A DNA stretch of 64,000 nucleotides from Cyrtodaria siliqua. Taxonomy: Eukaryota > Mollusca > Bivalvia > Adapedonta > Hiatellidae. Numbering within the stretch: the stretch's first letter is position 1; every line of letters begins with the position of its first letter. The DNA lies in the NCBI GenBank assembly GCA_037043455.1, contig JAWPHD010002616.1, positions 184,687 through 248,686 on the forward strand, given 5' to 3'. Made by a program: the position numbers and the translations under genes. The notes under the pieces were generated by a model that saw nothing but the letters and a program-made list of their open reading frames with translations, had not been told where the DNA came from and did not search any database. This document shows positions 22,300 through 31,794 of this stretch, piece by piece.

Positions 22300-22800
22300 T
22301 TATTGTGCAGAAAAGTGCACATCTGCATGATAAATAATAATACGCGATCAAAGTTTCCCATGTACTTAAACAACTCAAAGTGCTCTATCAATAATCTTTT
22401 GAACTTTTTGATCCTTTAACATCTATAAAAGAATATTAAATATACTAATTATGTTCTCGTACACTTGCCTACGAGTGGAGCCTGCATGTGTGTGTAAAAA
22501 CATGGTTATTAAGCTGAATCATACCAGGGCCCGTTTATATTACAGTCCCTGATCATACCACGCGGTCATACCTCGTGATCACATAGAAACATCAAATGCA
22601 AGTCAGAACGCGGAACGAACATGAATATGATTATCAATATGAAAACAGTCGCATACATCGAATTATGTGTCGGGAAGTGAAAACGCGCTAGTTTTTTTTG
22701 TAGAGTGACATCTATAAATTATTATGTACAGACATATAATGCTGTCTTGCAAACGATACATAATACAAATCGGGATGCATAAAATGATACGTCTACGGCC
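22300..22800. other. No feature seen
   Basis: AT-rich sequence. 'gatcatacca' and 'ggtcatacctcgtgatcaca' near 22550-22580 make a loose direct repeat. Confidence 0.4.
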
Positions 22801-22816
22801 GCTCAGGCGAATTGTG

Positions 22817-22905
22817 TGTGTGTGTGTGCTTGCTAGCGTTTTGCGTGCATGCGCGCGCGCGTATGTGTGTGTGTTCGCGCGCGTGTACTTGTGCGTGGAT
22901 ATGTG
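22817..22905. repeat. GT/GC alternating purine-pyrimidine tract
   Basis: Runs of tgtgtg, 'gcatgcgcgcgcgcgtatgt' and 'tgtgtgtgttcgcgcgcgtg' give about 80 bp of mostly alternating purine and pyrimidine, the composition most prone to Z-DNA. The 60-codon ORF here is an artefact. Confidence 0.85.
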
Positions 22906-23504
22906 ATTTCTAACACGTTGGGTATCAATTTATTATAGATGAGTTAATTAAAATAGTATTCGAAACTATAGCTGATGTATGGGCGACACAGAATTACACC
23001 TTTGTTTTTACTGTTTTAATAACGAATACACGTATTACTCAATTAACTTCTTGACACCAAAAGCTTCACGTGGTCATGGCACCCGTTTTTTAAAGTTTAA
23101 ATATGTCTAAAACCAGACTGTTAGATTAATATCTAATAATATTAAATAATACATAAGATAAATGTAACCCTTTGAGAAGCCATGGGTTGACACTGGTGTT
23201 GGTTTTCAACATCACATTTTGTTTGGGCATTTGAACAATCCATAGACCCGCCCTGTCAATCCAACAGGTATCTGACCATGTCATGTGGCCAATTAAAACC
23301 AGTACAGACATTTACACCTGTATATAAAGCAAATGCTGCCCCTCAAATCAGCTTAATATACAATATAATTTGGCTGTGGCATTATCAAAATTTCATTTTG
23401 ATCGTTGCGAATCCTTCAATTCAGTGAAATCAAATTTAATGACAATGAGCTATATTATAAATAATACTGACCACTGTTCCCCATGGACGGGATTACAGTA
23501 TATA

Positions 23505-23965
23505 AATATCACATCCTCTTGAGGGTGCCAGTGGATATTATCAACCCGAGAATGTAATACTGGCACTCTCAAGTGGATGTGGTATTTATTTTATTATACC
23601 GAACAAATACTCCTAATATACTAATTTATTATACCTCACTGTAAACACTCCATGTAAAATCCCTATATCCTGCCGGGTTGATATTTCGCGCTATCACCCT
23701 CAACGCGTCATAGCGGGTGAAATATCATCATGCTAGCTTTTAGAAAAGCTCAGTTCTAAAATTAGACTTATTCAACAACAACAACAACATTTTTTTCTTC
23801 ATTATCGAGTTAATTAGTATATTAGGAGTATTTGTTTGGTATAATAAAATAAATATCACATCCTGTTATTATCAACCCTCGATTGCCTCGGTCGAAATTA
23901 CATACTCGGGTTGATAATATCCACTTGGCACCCTCAAGAGGATGTGATATTTACATTTACATAAT
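23505..23965. repeat. Inverted repeat around an 'aaatatcacatcc' element
   Basis: 'atatcacatcctcttgaggg', 'ggatattatcaacccgag' and 'ttattttattatacc' at 23505-23620 recur as reverse complement at 23820-23965. The two arms face each other across 23640-23810. Confidence 0.75.
23628..23810 (+). repeat. Left arm of a large inverted repeat
   Basis: It contains 'tatacctcactgtaaacact', 'ccatgtaaaatccct', 'gatatttcgcgctatcaccc', 'gctagcttttagaaaagct' and 'caacaacaacaaca'. The reverse complement of the whole arm reappears at 23988-24860, where the 44-bp monomer is amplified. In this arm it is single copy. Confidence 0.8.
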
Positions 23966-23987
23966 ACTCTATAATCATAATACTCTA

Positions 23988-24860
23988 TAATGAAGAAAAA
24001 TTGTTGTTGTTGTTGTTGGAAAATCTATTTTTAGAACTGTGCTTTTCAAAAAAGCTAGCGGGATGATGACCCACTATGACGCGATGAGGGTGATAGCGCG
24101 AAATATCAACTGGCAGGGTATGGGGAAATGAGGGTGATAGCGCGAAATATCAACTGGCAGGGTATGGGGAAATGAGGGTGATAGCGCGAAATATCAACTG
24201 GCAGGGTATGGGGAAATGAGGGTGATAGCGCGAAATATCAACTGGCAGGGTATGGGGAAATGAGGGTGATAGCGCGAAATATCAACTGGCAGGGTATGGG
24301 GAAATGAGGGTGATAGCGCGAAATATCAACTGGCAGGGTATGGGGAAATGAGGGTGATAGCGCGAAATATCAACTGGCAGGGTATGGGGAAATGAGGGTG
24401 ATAGCGCGAAATATCAACTGGCAGGGTATGGGGAAATGAGGGTGATAGCGCGAAATATCAACTGGCAGGGTATGGGGAAATGAGGGTGATAGCGCGAAAT
24501 ATCAACTGGCAGGGTATGGGGAAATGAGGGTGATAGCGCGAAATATCAACTGGCAGGGTATGGGGAAATGAGGGTGATAGCGCGAAATATCAACTGGCAG
24601 GGTATGGGGAAATGAGGGTGATAGCGCGAAATATCAACTGGCAGGGTATGGGGAAATGAGGGTGATAGCGCGAAATATCAACTGGCAGGGTATGGGGAAA
24701 TGAGGGTGATAGCGCGAAATATCAACTGGCAGGGTATGGGGAAATGAGGGTGATAGCGCGAAATATCAACTGGCAGGGTATGGGGAAATGAGGGTGATAG
24801 CTCGAAATATCAACTGGCAGGGTATGGGGATTTTACATGGAGTGTTTACAGTGAGGTATA
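23988..24860 (-). repeat. Right arm of the inverted repeat, containing the amplified array
   Basis: It runs 'ttgttgttgttgttgg', 'aaaaaagctagcgggatgat', then the 44-bp array, then 'attttacatggagtgtttac' and 'agtgaggtataata'. Apart from the array it mirrors 23628-23810. Confidence 0.8.
24082..24829 (+). repeat. 44-bp tandem array, 17 near-identical monomers
   Basis: The monomer is 'aaatgagggtgatagcgcga' 'aatatcaactggcagggtat' 'gggg'. There are seventeen units end to end (748 bp). As read, only the first (cg for the opening aa) and last (gctcg for gcgcg) differ. There are no spacers, so it is not a CRISPR array. Very high homogeneity implies recent expansion or ongoing homogenisation. Confidence 0.97.
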
Positions 24861-24869
24861 ATAACATGA

Positions 24870-25160
24870 AATATTAAGCCTTTTGGGGCTTTATTGCCTA
24901 GTTCGGTCGAGCACATTTAATATTGTAAACATTTGAAAAGAAATAACTTTCAAGTGATTAAATGAAGAAGCATTTTATTTAAGCCTTTTGGGGACTTCAT
25001 TAAGGGTATAAGGCTATTGGGCCATGCCCGCTTTTGTTTAAGCCTATTGGGCCTTTTTTTAGGGTATCAGGCTTTTGGGTCATGCCCTTTTTTGTTTAAG
25101 CCTATTGAGGATTCTTTAAGGGTATCAGGCGTTTGGGCCATGCCCTTTTTTGTGAAAATT
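24870..25160 (+). repeat. Degenerate ~60-bp tandem repeat
   Basis: About four units contain 'taagcctattgggcc', 'ttaagggtatcaggc' and 'ttgggccatgccc'. The first, at 24876, is the most diverged. Confidence 0.8.
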
Positions 25161-25318
25161 GTTTAGGGCTGCCATGCTATTTGGAGCCGCGTCCAATATT
25201 TGCCAAACAACTTAATAAATGATATTTTTCTTATATTTCAGTCAATTTTGTGCCTAATAACACATTGTAAATGTGTGTGGTTGAACCATAAGGAGCTTGG
25301 GAAATGGAGCGGGGTGAC

Positions 25319-25380
25319 GAGTGTGTGTGTGTGTGTGTGTAGGAGGTGGAGGGGTGGGGCGGAGGGGTTTGGGGGTGGAT
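25319..25380 (+). repeat. GT microsatellite followed by a G-quadruplex motif
   Basis: A gt repeat (about 25319-25340) precedes G-runs of 4, 4, 4 and 5 at 25351-25354, 25356-25359, 25364-25367 and 25371-25375, with loops of 1, 4 and 3 bases. This fits a canonical four-tetrad quadruplex motif on the plus strand. Confidence 0.9.
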
Positions 25381-25384
25381 TACG

Positions 25385-26055
25385 GATTTTAACGGATCTA
25401 TGAATTATCGAAAGGATTTGATCCAGTCTTTCCATGTCCCCGAAATAATCCTTGTATCCGTACGTAGCGTCTGTACATGTAGCACCAGTGTCAACTATTG
25501 TAGCTGTAGCTTCATATAGTTGTCACCCTCAAGTCACCCCTTGTACCCTGACATTTACTTTTCGTGTTTGACAAAAGTTTGACATACCTGTCACGATCAA
25601 TGGCGGTTAGTTGCAATATGCTAAAGCATTGTAAATGAAAAAAACATTGAGCATAGTTTCTCAACAAAACACTGCTGGTATTGTTAGGTACATCTGGGAT
25701 GATAATTATAAAGCCCTGGGTACATAAAGGTATGAACGTGATTTCATTCTTCAGGACTGTATACAATGTTATATGAAAAATATTATTTTATGAATGACAT
25801 AGTACAGTTATGAGCAAAGCATGACATAAGCAACATTCCATTTGCAAATTAAAAATTGAGTATGTTGCACATTATTGTAATTTTAATAATAACAAGTGAA
25901 ATAAGTTGTATTTTGTGTTCTTGCAGTTTACTCTTATAAGGCCTGCCAAAACATTTTAACACAAAATCCCGAGGTTATTAAATTTTAAGATTTTAAGATT
26001 TATAGCACTTGATTTTCGCAATTAATTCTAATGCATTATATGATAGTTATAGAAA
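25385..26055. other. No feature seen
   Basis: No coding or repeat signal beyond a short 'aagattttaagattta' duplication near 25987. Confidence 0.4.
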
Positions 26056-26061
26056 ATAATA

Positions 26062-26303
26062 TACTGAACCAGACAGCTAACGCACCAGTAGGCAATACCT
26101 TTAATATTATTATTGGTATGAACTTATTATATGCCGACTGGTACCGTTGGAGACATGTGATTTGAACGATTTTTTTTTAATTTACAGTCGTTATTGACAA
26201 TATATTTGTCTCGTTCAGAATAAAATTTGTTTTGATTTATTGATTGTTATTATTGAGATATTAAAGGTATTGTCTACTGGTGCGTTAGCTGTTTGGTTCA
26301 GTA
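26062..26303. mobile_element. Short TIR element with ~48-bp inverted repeats
   Basis: The left end is 'tactgaaccagacagctaac' 'gcaccagtaggcaatacc' and the right end 'ggtattgtctactggtgc' 'gttagctgtttggttcagta'. TA lies on each side (26060-26061 and 26304-26305). It is 242 bp and non-coding, a Tc1/mariner-type MITE by TSD. Confidence 0.85.
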
Positions 26304-26309
26304 TAGATA

Positions 26310-27065
26310 AGTATATACGTCAACATCCACAAAAACAGTTTGTTTTAGGTAGGATTTTGTAATTAGATTAGAAAGAATTGTTTTAATTTGTACCACAACT
26401 TTTTGTTCTACACAGATTCGTGCTAAATGTAAAGTCTTCATAGTATAATCATCGTGCCTCACGGTAGCAGGTGTTATGGTGATACCACATAGAAGGAGTT
26501 GCTAGCTCCTAACACTTGCTATTTCAATTTGGTTGACCAATTAAAGAAGCCAGTGACATATTGCTGCTATTGTGCATGTTGCTATGTCACTGAAGGAAAT
26601 GATTATAACCTTCGGTGTTAATTGTATATTCACTCAGTGCATTACATTGATTTGACGTGTGTAAATACTTTCCATTGCATCACTGACTAGGGAGCTAATG
26701 CAGGAAGTAGCTGATAAACTGTGAAAATATAGCTGTTAAATCATGAACATTTTTTTTTAAAAATAACTTTTGATGGGAAATCCGGAAATTGTACACTTAA
26801 ATCCGGAAATCCGGAGTGCAAGTGAGAAATTAGGGGATTTGACAGGCCTGTCTTATGGATATAGGTAGATATATTCAAAACTTGCATACATGTATCAGCC
26901 TATGTATATATGATAAATAAATGATGTTTACACAGTAAATCATGGGGCAAAGGCTATTATTACTGTTATTTTTTATTATTACTCCTGCACGGGCTTTGCT
27001 TTTGCAAGGCCTGACTGTCTATCTGGTGAAGACATTCCATAATAACCTTTCGTTTTAAGGGAGTA
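26310..27065. other. No supported feature
   Basis: 'tccggaaattgtacac' and 'tccggaaatccggagtg' at about 26780-26820 form a small direct repeat. Nothing else is assigned. Confidence 0.4.
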
Positions 27066-27071
27066 AATTAA

Positions 27072-27423
27072 CACTACTACTACTACTACTACTACTACTA
27101 CGACTACTCATACTACTACTACTTCTACTACCACTACTACCACTACTACAACTACTCCTGCTGCTGCTGCTGCTGCTACTACTACTACTACTACTACTAC
27201 TACGACTACTCATACTACTACTGCTACTACCACTACTACCACTACTACAACTACTCCTGCTGCTGCTGCTGCTACTACTACTACTACTAATAAAACTACG
27301 ACTACTCCTACTACTACTACCACTACTACCACTACTACAACTACTCCTGCTGCTGCTGCTGCTACTATTACTATTATTACTACTACTACTAAGTTACTAC
27401 TACTACTCCTGCTGCTGCTGCTG

Positions 27424-27459
<36 letters not shown>

Positions 27460-27474
27460 CTGCTGCTGCTGCTG

Positions 27475-27507
<33 letters not shown>

Positions 27508-27531
27508 TTACTACTACTCCTGCTGCTGCTG

Positions 27532-27582
<51 letters not shown>

Positions 27583-27641
27583 CTGCTGCTTCTGCTGCTA
27601 CTATTACTATTATTACTACTACTACTAAGTTACTACTACTA

Positions 27642-27685
<44 letters not shown>

Positions 27686-27686
27686 A

Positions 27687-27767
<81 letters not shown>

Positions 27768-27805
27768 CTGATGCTGCTGCTGCTGCTGCTAGCACTACTA
27801 CTACT
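27072..27805 (+). repeat. Compound ACT/GCT trinucleotide array
   Basis: Alternating (act)n and cct(gct)n blocks run for about 730 bp. The longest pure gct run, near 27647-27685, has about 12-13 units. Higher-order repeats are visible: a roughly 100-bp block ending 'acaactactcctgctgctg' occurs three times from 27100, and the block with 'actaagttactactac' recurs 236 bp apart (27391 and 27627). The minus strand is AGC/AGT-rich. Confidence 0.97.
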
Positions 27806-28166
27806 ACAAATAAAATAATAAAAATATTGACACTAGTTAAATAATAATGATGATGATATTACTAATAACAACCTAATTAATAACAATAAAAACCAACAAC
27901 ACAAAAGCTTATACGTCTCATAACACAGTTGTTTTTACATTGCTCTGCATGTGTAGCAGGGCCTCTCTTGACCACTGTACAACTTTCGGAATTTTCTAAA
28001 AAAAACAAAAATTGACGAAACTTAATTAATGTCTGTTGCTCGAAATATCCTGCAAAAACATGGGGTCGCACTATTTGCTTTTTTAAATGTACATAGTTAG
28101 TAAAGACTCTGTTGAATTGGTCCATTTCACTTTCATTTTCAAATGTATCACTTTTTTGATACGGGC

Positions 28167-28229
28167 TCAAACACTGTCAGGCATATCAAAACCATGTATG
28201 AAATAATGAACTTGTTCCATTCCTGTCAC
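28167..28229 (-). CDS. Possible last coding exon, unidentified
   Basis: On the minus strand a pyrimidine-rich tract, 'ctctttttttgttccag', is a good 3' splice acceptor. It is followed by 20 open codons reading VTGMEQVHYFIHGF then DMPDSV and a TGA stop. The peptide has ordinary composition and no repeat character. I do not recognise it, and it is too short to place in a family. No donor-matched upstream exon was found, and no AATAAA was noticed downstream before the trinucleotide array. A 97-codon frame at 27877-28170 overlaps its end, and the two cannot both be right. This is a hypothesis only. Confidence 0.25.
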   Translation of the reverse strand: MTGMEQVHYFIHGFDMPDSV

Positions 28230-28317
28230 CTGGAACAAAAAAAGAGAAGATATTTGAACATTTTAACAAATGAACAAGAACCGAATAACACAGTTTTTTA
28301 AGTGCAAGAATGTTTTC

Positions 28318-28390
28318 CTACCGTAGTTCCCAACCGTTGCCTACCGTTGTTCCCTACCGTTGCCTACCGTTGTTCCCTACCGTCGCAAGG
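28318..28390 (+). repeat. Short 'cctaccgttgttccc' tandem repeat
   Basis: 'taccgttgttccctaccg' and 'ttgcctaccgttg' alternate about three times with a unit near 27 bp. Confidence 0.9.
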
Positions 28391-28689
28391 GAACTAACTA
28401 TTTCGTGAGACCTATGAAACTAAATAAAATGTCTACAATTGAAATAGTTTTATCACTTTGTCTAGTTTTATTATTATAAACATATTGCTCTAGTTATCTT
28501 ATATTTTTTAATGTTGAACAGGGACAAAAAGCAGGAGAGAGACAAGAGTGACATATTATGTTATATTATGTTGAAACTATATCCACCCACCGCATACTAT
28601 TATGATATACAATCTGGATACAAACGATATAATGATAAACATATACGGCTAGTCACATTTCTGTTAAGTGTCTACATGGTCCATAGGTT

Positions 28690-28885
28690 AAATACGCTGG
28701 CATGCGTTTGAAACCTTCTCGCCTCTCAACGCTGCGGGTTTGATTTCTTCTTGGAGCTCGTCAAGTGTCGATTCTTACGGCGGCATTCTTACGGATGGCG
28801 GTAGATTCTACCCAGGAACAAGTGGGTGGTCTGCCTCAACCATTACACAGATCGACCGTCACCGTGCTGAAAAATAACACCTAAC
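28690..28885 (+). mobile_element. SINE2, decayed copy in plus orientation
   Basis: 'gctgcgggtttgatttcttc' is a mutated B-box region. The body 'gtgtcgattcttacgg', 'ggtagattctacccagg' and 'agatcgaccgtcaccgtgct' matches the SINE2 copies at 10630 and 54834. The promoter head is badly decayed. Confidence 0.75.
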
Positions 28886-28889
28886 AAAC

Positions 28890-29430
28890 AATTTAAGTTA
28901 CATTACACGATGAACGACTACACCAAAGCACTTGTAAACCTTAAACCGCCATTTTCTAAGCCGCCATTTTCATATATTGTCTTCCGTTAATTAAAAATCG
29001 TAGTCGTAGCACAAAGTTATGACACATACAAGAGCTTGTAACATGTCAAAGTGATATATCACCCGTATTTCGTTAACCTAAATATCACACGAGCTCTTGG
29101 TAAAATTTCATAATCTCAAGATTTCGACTAAGATAAATCACGTAGCTTCATTTCTGATTAATTTTAAGTTTATTGAAAGTTCAACCCTAAGGAAGGTAAT
29201 CGCACACAGTCAGGATGTGATTGACTCTTGTTACATATTGTACCTGGTGTAGAGGAGTATTAAATGATTTAAAAAAAAATCAGGAATTGTTCAATTTTAC
29301 GATGCAAACTACACGATGTCTTAAAGTATGCATTTGCAATTTCTGTTCCTTTGATGCTTTTTCATTTTATGTATATTTTAAGTTTATGTTTGAAAAGGCA
29401 GAAGGAAAAAAACACTCCTAATAACTGTTA
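28890..29430. other. No supported feature
   Basis: AT-rich. 'ccgccattttctaagccgcc' has a small repeat (28947-28970). The ORF at 29221 has no identity. Confidence 0.4.
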
Positions 29431-29436
29431 AACCTG

Positions 29437-29525
29437 TACGTCCTGTTTGTCATGTATGTTCTGTATGTCATGTACGTCATGTATGTCGTGTATGTCATAT
29501 ATGTCATGTCATGTATGTCATGTAT
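29437..29525 (+). repeat. 'tgtatgtcatg' ~10-bp tandem repeat
   Basis: About nine variants of 'catgtatgtc' or 'catgtacgtc' occur in a row. Confidence 0.9.
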
Positions 29526-29541
29526 ATAGCTGTTCAAAGTA

Positions 29542-29884
29542 GCTATCCCGTCAACAACAGACACATTTTACAACATATATTCATCGTTTCTAAACCTACT
29601 GACGACGAGGTATATACATAACTTAGACGTTTTGAGAATCCAAACTCTATAGACACAATATACAGGGCTTAACCAGCCAGACCAAACCCCAAAACTGGAG
29701 CGTCAAATTAAGAGTTACCAACTCATAATTCATTTTACGCATATTCAATCTAGGGTATTTTATATACCCCGAAATATAAAAAATACTTTTAATCGGCACA
29801 TGTACATTATTTTATGACTTGAACACCTGGGTTGGGTTTGGATTAATAATTGTGTAGTGTGATTTTGCCATTATTTGGCGGGTT
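29542..29884 (+). mobile_element. CCCGCC-TIR MITE, full length
   Basis: 'ctatcccgtcaacaacagac' lies at the left and 'ttgccattatttggcgggtt' at the right. The interior carries 'ctactgacgacgaggtatat', 'taaccagccagaccaaaccc' and 'gagttaccaactcataattc'. About 343 bp with no coding capacity. Confidence 0.85.
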
Positions 29885-29962
29885 AGTGCCAACATGTATT
29901 TGATATTTGTAATTGATATCTCTGTCCGATTTGAGTCAGTATAGTAATATATGTATATGTAG

Positions 29963-30236
29963 TCATAGACCTATTACTCAACTTTTATAATCGGTCACTT
30001 TCCAAAGAATTATATATTTTTTAGTAATTCATATTTTCATTTGAAATTTTAACTGGCGTCGTTTAACAAATATCGTTAGTGATTTATAAAACTTAATCTG
30101 CCTTGATTGGACACCTAACCTTGTTGATAAACTTAATAAAATATTGCTATGTGTTTCAGTTTTTAGTATTCGTGTTATTTTCCAAAAACCTGGGTGACCG
30201 CTTATAAAAGTTGAGTAGTGTATTTAGGTCTATGAT
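29963..30236. mobile_element. TIR element ('tcatagacc' ends)
   Basis: The left end 'tcatagacctattactcaac' 'ttttataatcggtcac' pairs with the right end 'gtgaccgcttataaaagt' 'tgagtagtg' 'ggtctatga'. It is about 274 bp. I see no clear target duplication. Confidence 0.75.
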
Positions 30237-31020
30237 GTAGTATATTTCCCAATATGTATATCATGTTGTCATTTATATATGTGTTAAAAAAGATAATTCA
30301 GTATGTATACCATTCATATAATTGTTATTCAAGATATTCCAACATGTATATTATTTATATATTTGTCCAACAACATAGGTTAGGTTGCGGTATCCTAAAT
30401 ATAGCATGGACTTGGCCACGCCTCTTTCAAGGAGATGCCTCTTTCCAGGATGACCTCAGCCAGAAGTGAGAGGTCACACAAATTAAAACATGCCAGAGAT
30501 AAATGTTTTAAAATACATTTTCAGAGTTGTTAATTAATAAATAACATTTATTAAAATGAGAGCATTTATTTTTACCAAAAGTATTTTTTAAACATGAAAT
30601 TGTGAGATTAACCCCCACTCAAAAACAGGTAAATATTTACTGCGGTTTTGCATGTAAACAAATATGGCGGCCCCCATGGAAAGTTCTATAGGGGAAACCT
30701 GTTGAATATTAACTTTCAGCACATTGGACTTGGACTTACCTTGAAAACAAGACACATGTTTTTAAATTTGTATGTTTATTTTTATTTTTTACCTTCGGAA
30801 AAGCTTGCATTGTGGCCTATGGGAAAGCAATTAGTGAACCGCAACCTATAATAGCGTAAATGAAGCAATTAGTGTACCGCAACCTATAATAGCGTAAATG
30901 AGTCTCCATGCCTCCTCAGTAGTAAATGGAGAATGTTGACAACCTGTTAAAATCTCAAACCTTGTTAGATTTCTGGAAAACTTACTTTATCATACAAATA
31001 AATATGTCTGCTATTAAACA

Positions 31021-31246
31021 TTTAAGTCCCCAAATATCAAAACCCATGTAACTAAGTATACTAAGTAACATGGGTGTTGAGCATTTAATGGCCCCAAATA
31101 TCCAAAACCCACGTTACTAAGTAGAGTCATAGGCCATCAAATATTCAAAATCCATGTTGCTAGAGTTCTAAGCCATCACATATCCAAAACCCACGTTACT
31201 AAGTATACTTTAGTAGTAACATGGGTTTGGATATTTGGGGGCTTAT
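31021..31246. repeat. Inverted/direct repeat cluster of a 35-bp unit
   Basis: 'ccccaaatatccaaaaccca' 'cgttactaagta' occurs four times forward (about 31026, 31093, 31140, 31177). It occurs inverted at the end as 'taacatgggtttggatattt' 'ggggg' (31211-31240), with a partial inverse near 31062. Confidence 0.8.
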
Positions 31247-31397
31247 AACTCTATACCAATCTCATTAGAATCATATCCTAATTAAGCTTTGATACTCTCC
31301 GCTATTTAATAGTAGCGAACAGTATGGTAGCGTGATAAAATCTGATTTTAGTGAGATTGGACTCTATACCAACCCATTTGGACACCATCCCAACACC

Positions 31398-31496
31398 TAG
31401 CCTGGTTCCCTGACCTCCCACAATGCTTTGCACTACTGTACTGTGCAAAGCATTGTGTACTGTGCAAAGCATTGTGGGAGGCCAGGGAACCAGGCT
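31398..31496. repeat. 99-bp palindrome
   Basis: 'tagcctggttccctgacctc' 'ccacaatgctttgcac' pairs with 'gtgcaaagcattgtgg' 'gaggccagggaaccaggcta', with one mismatch in about 36 bp. An extra 'gtgcaaagcattgtgtact' copy lies in the loop. Confidence 0.92.
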
Positions 31497-31794
31497 ATCC
31501 CAAAATCGTGCCGACTCCCTTTGACTGTATACTAACACCGGGTCAAAGGTCAACGTTATTTTGACTGTATACTAACACCGGGTCAAAGTCAACGTTATTT
31601 GCATAACTTATTTACTTTATATAAAAAACTGTCAAAAACATGATGAGCTGCATTTTCCAATATTAATAACATGCCCAGTATACAGTTACAGTAAAATAAA
31701 CCCAAAAGATTAACACTCTTTAATACAAATCTACTTTACAAATGCAACATGGAAGCATATCCGGCTGATTTAGTGTAGTTAAACCGACAGTCGT

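Noticed and set aside
24082..24829. CRISPR-like array
   Set aside because: Monomers abut with no spacers and the host is an animal genome. It is a simple tandem repeat.
27877..28170. 97-codon minus-strand frame
   Set aside because: It lacks an ATG at the start (it opens at TTG). Internal acceptor-like sites and overlap with the better exon candidate at 28167-28229 make it doubtful.
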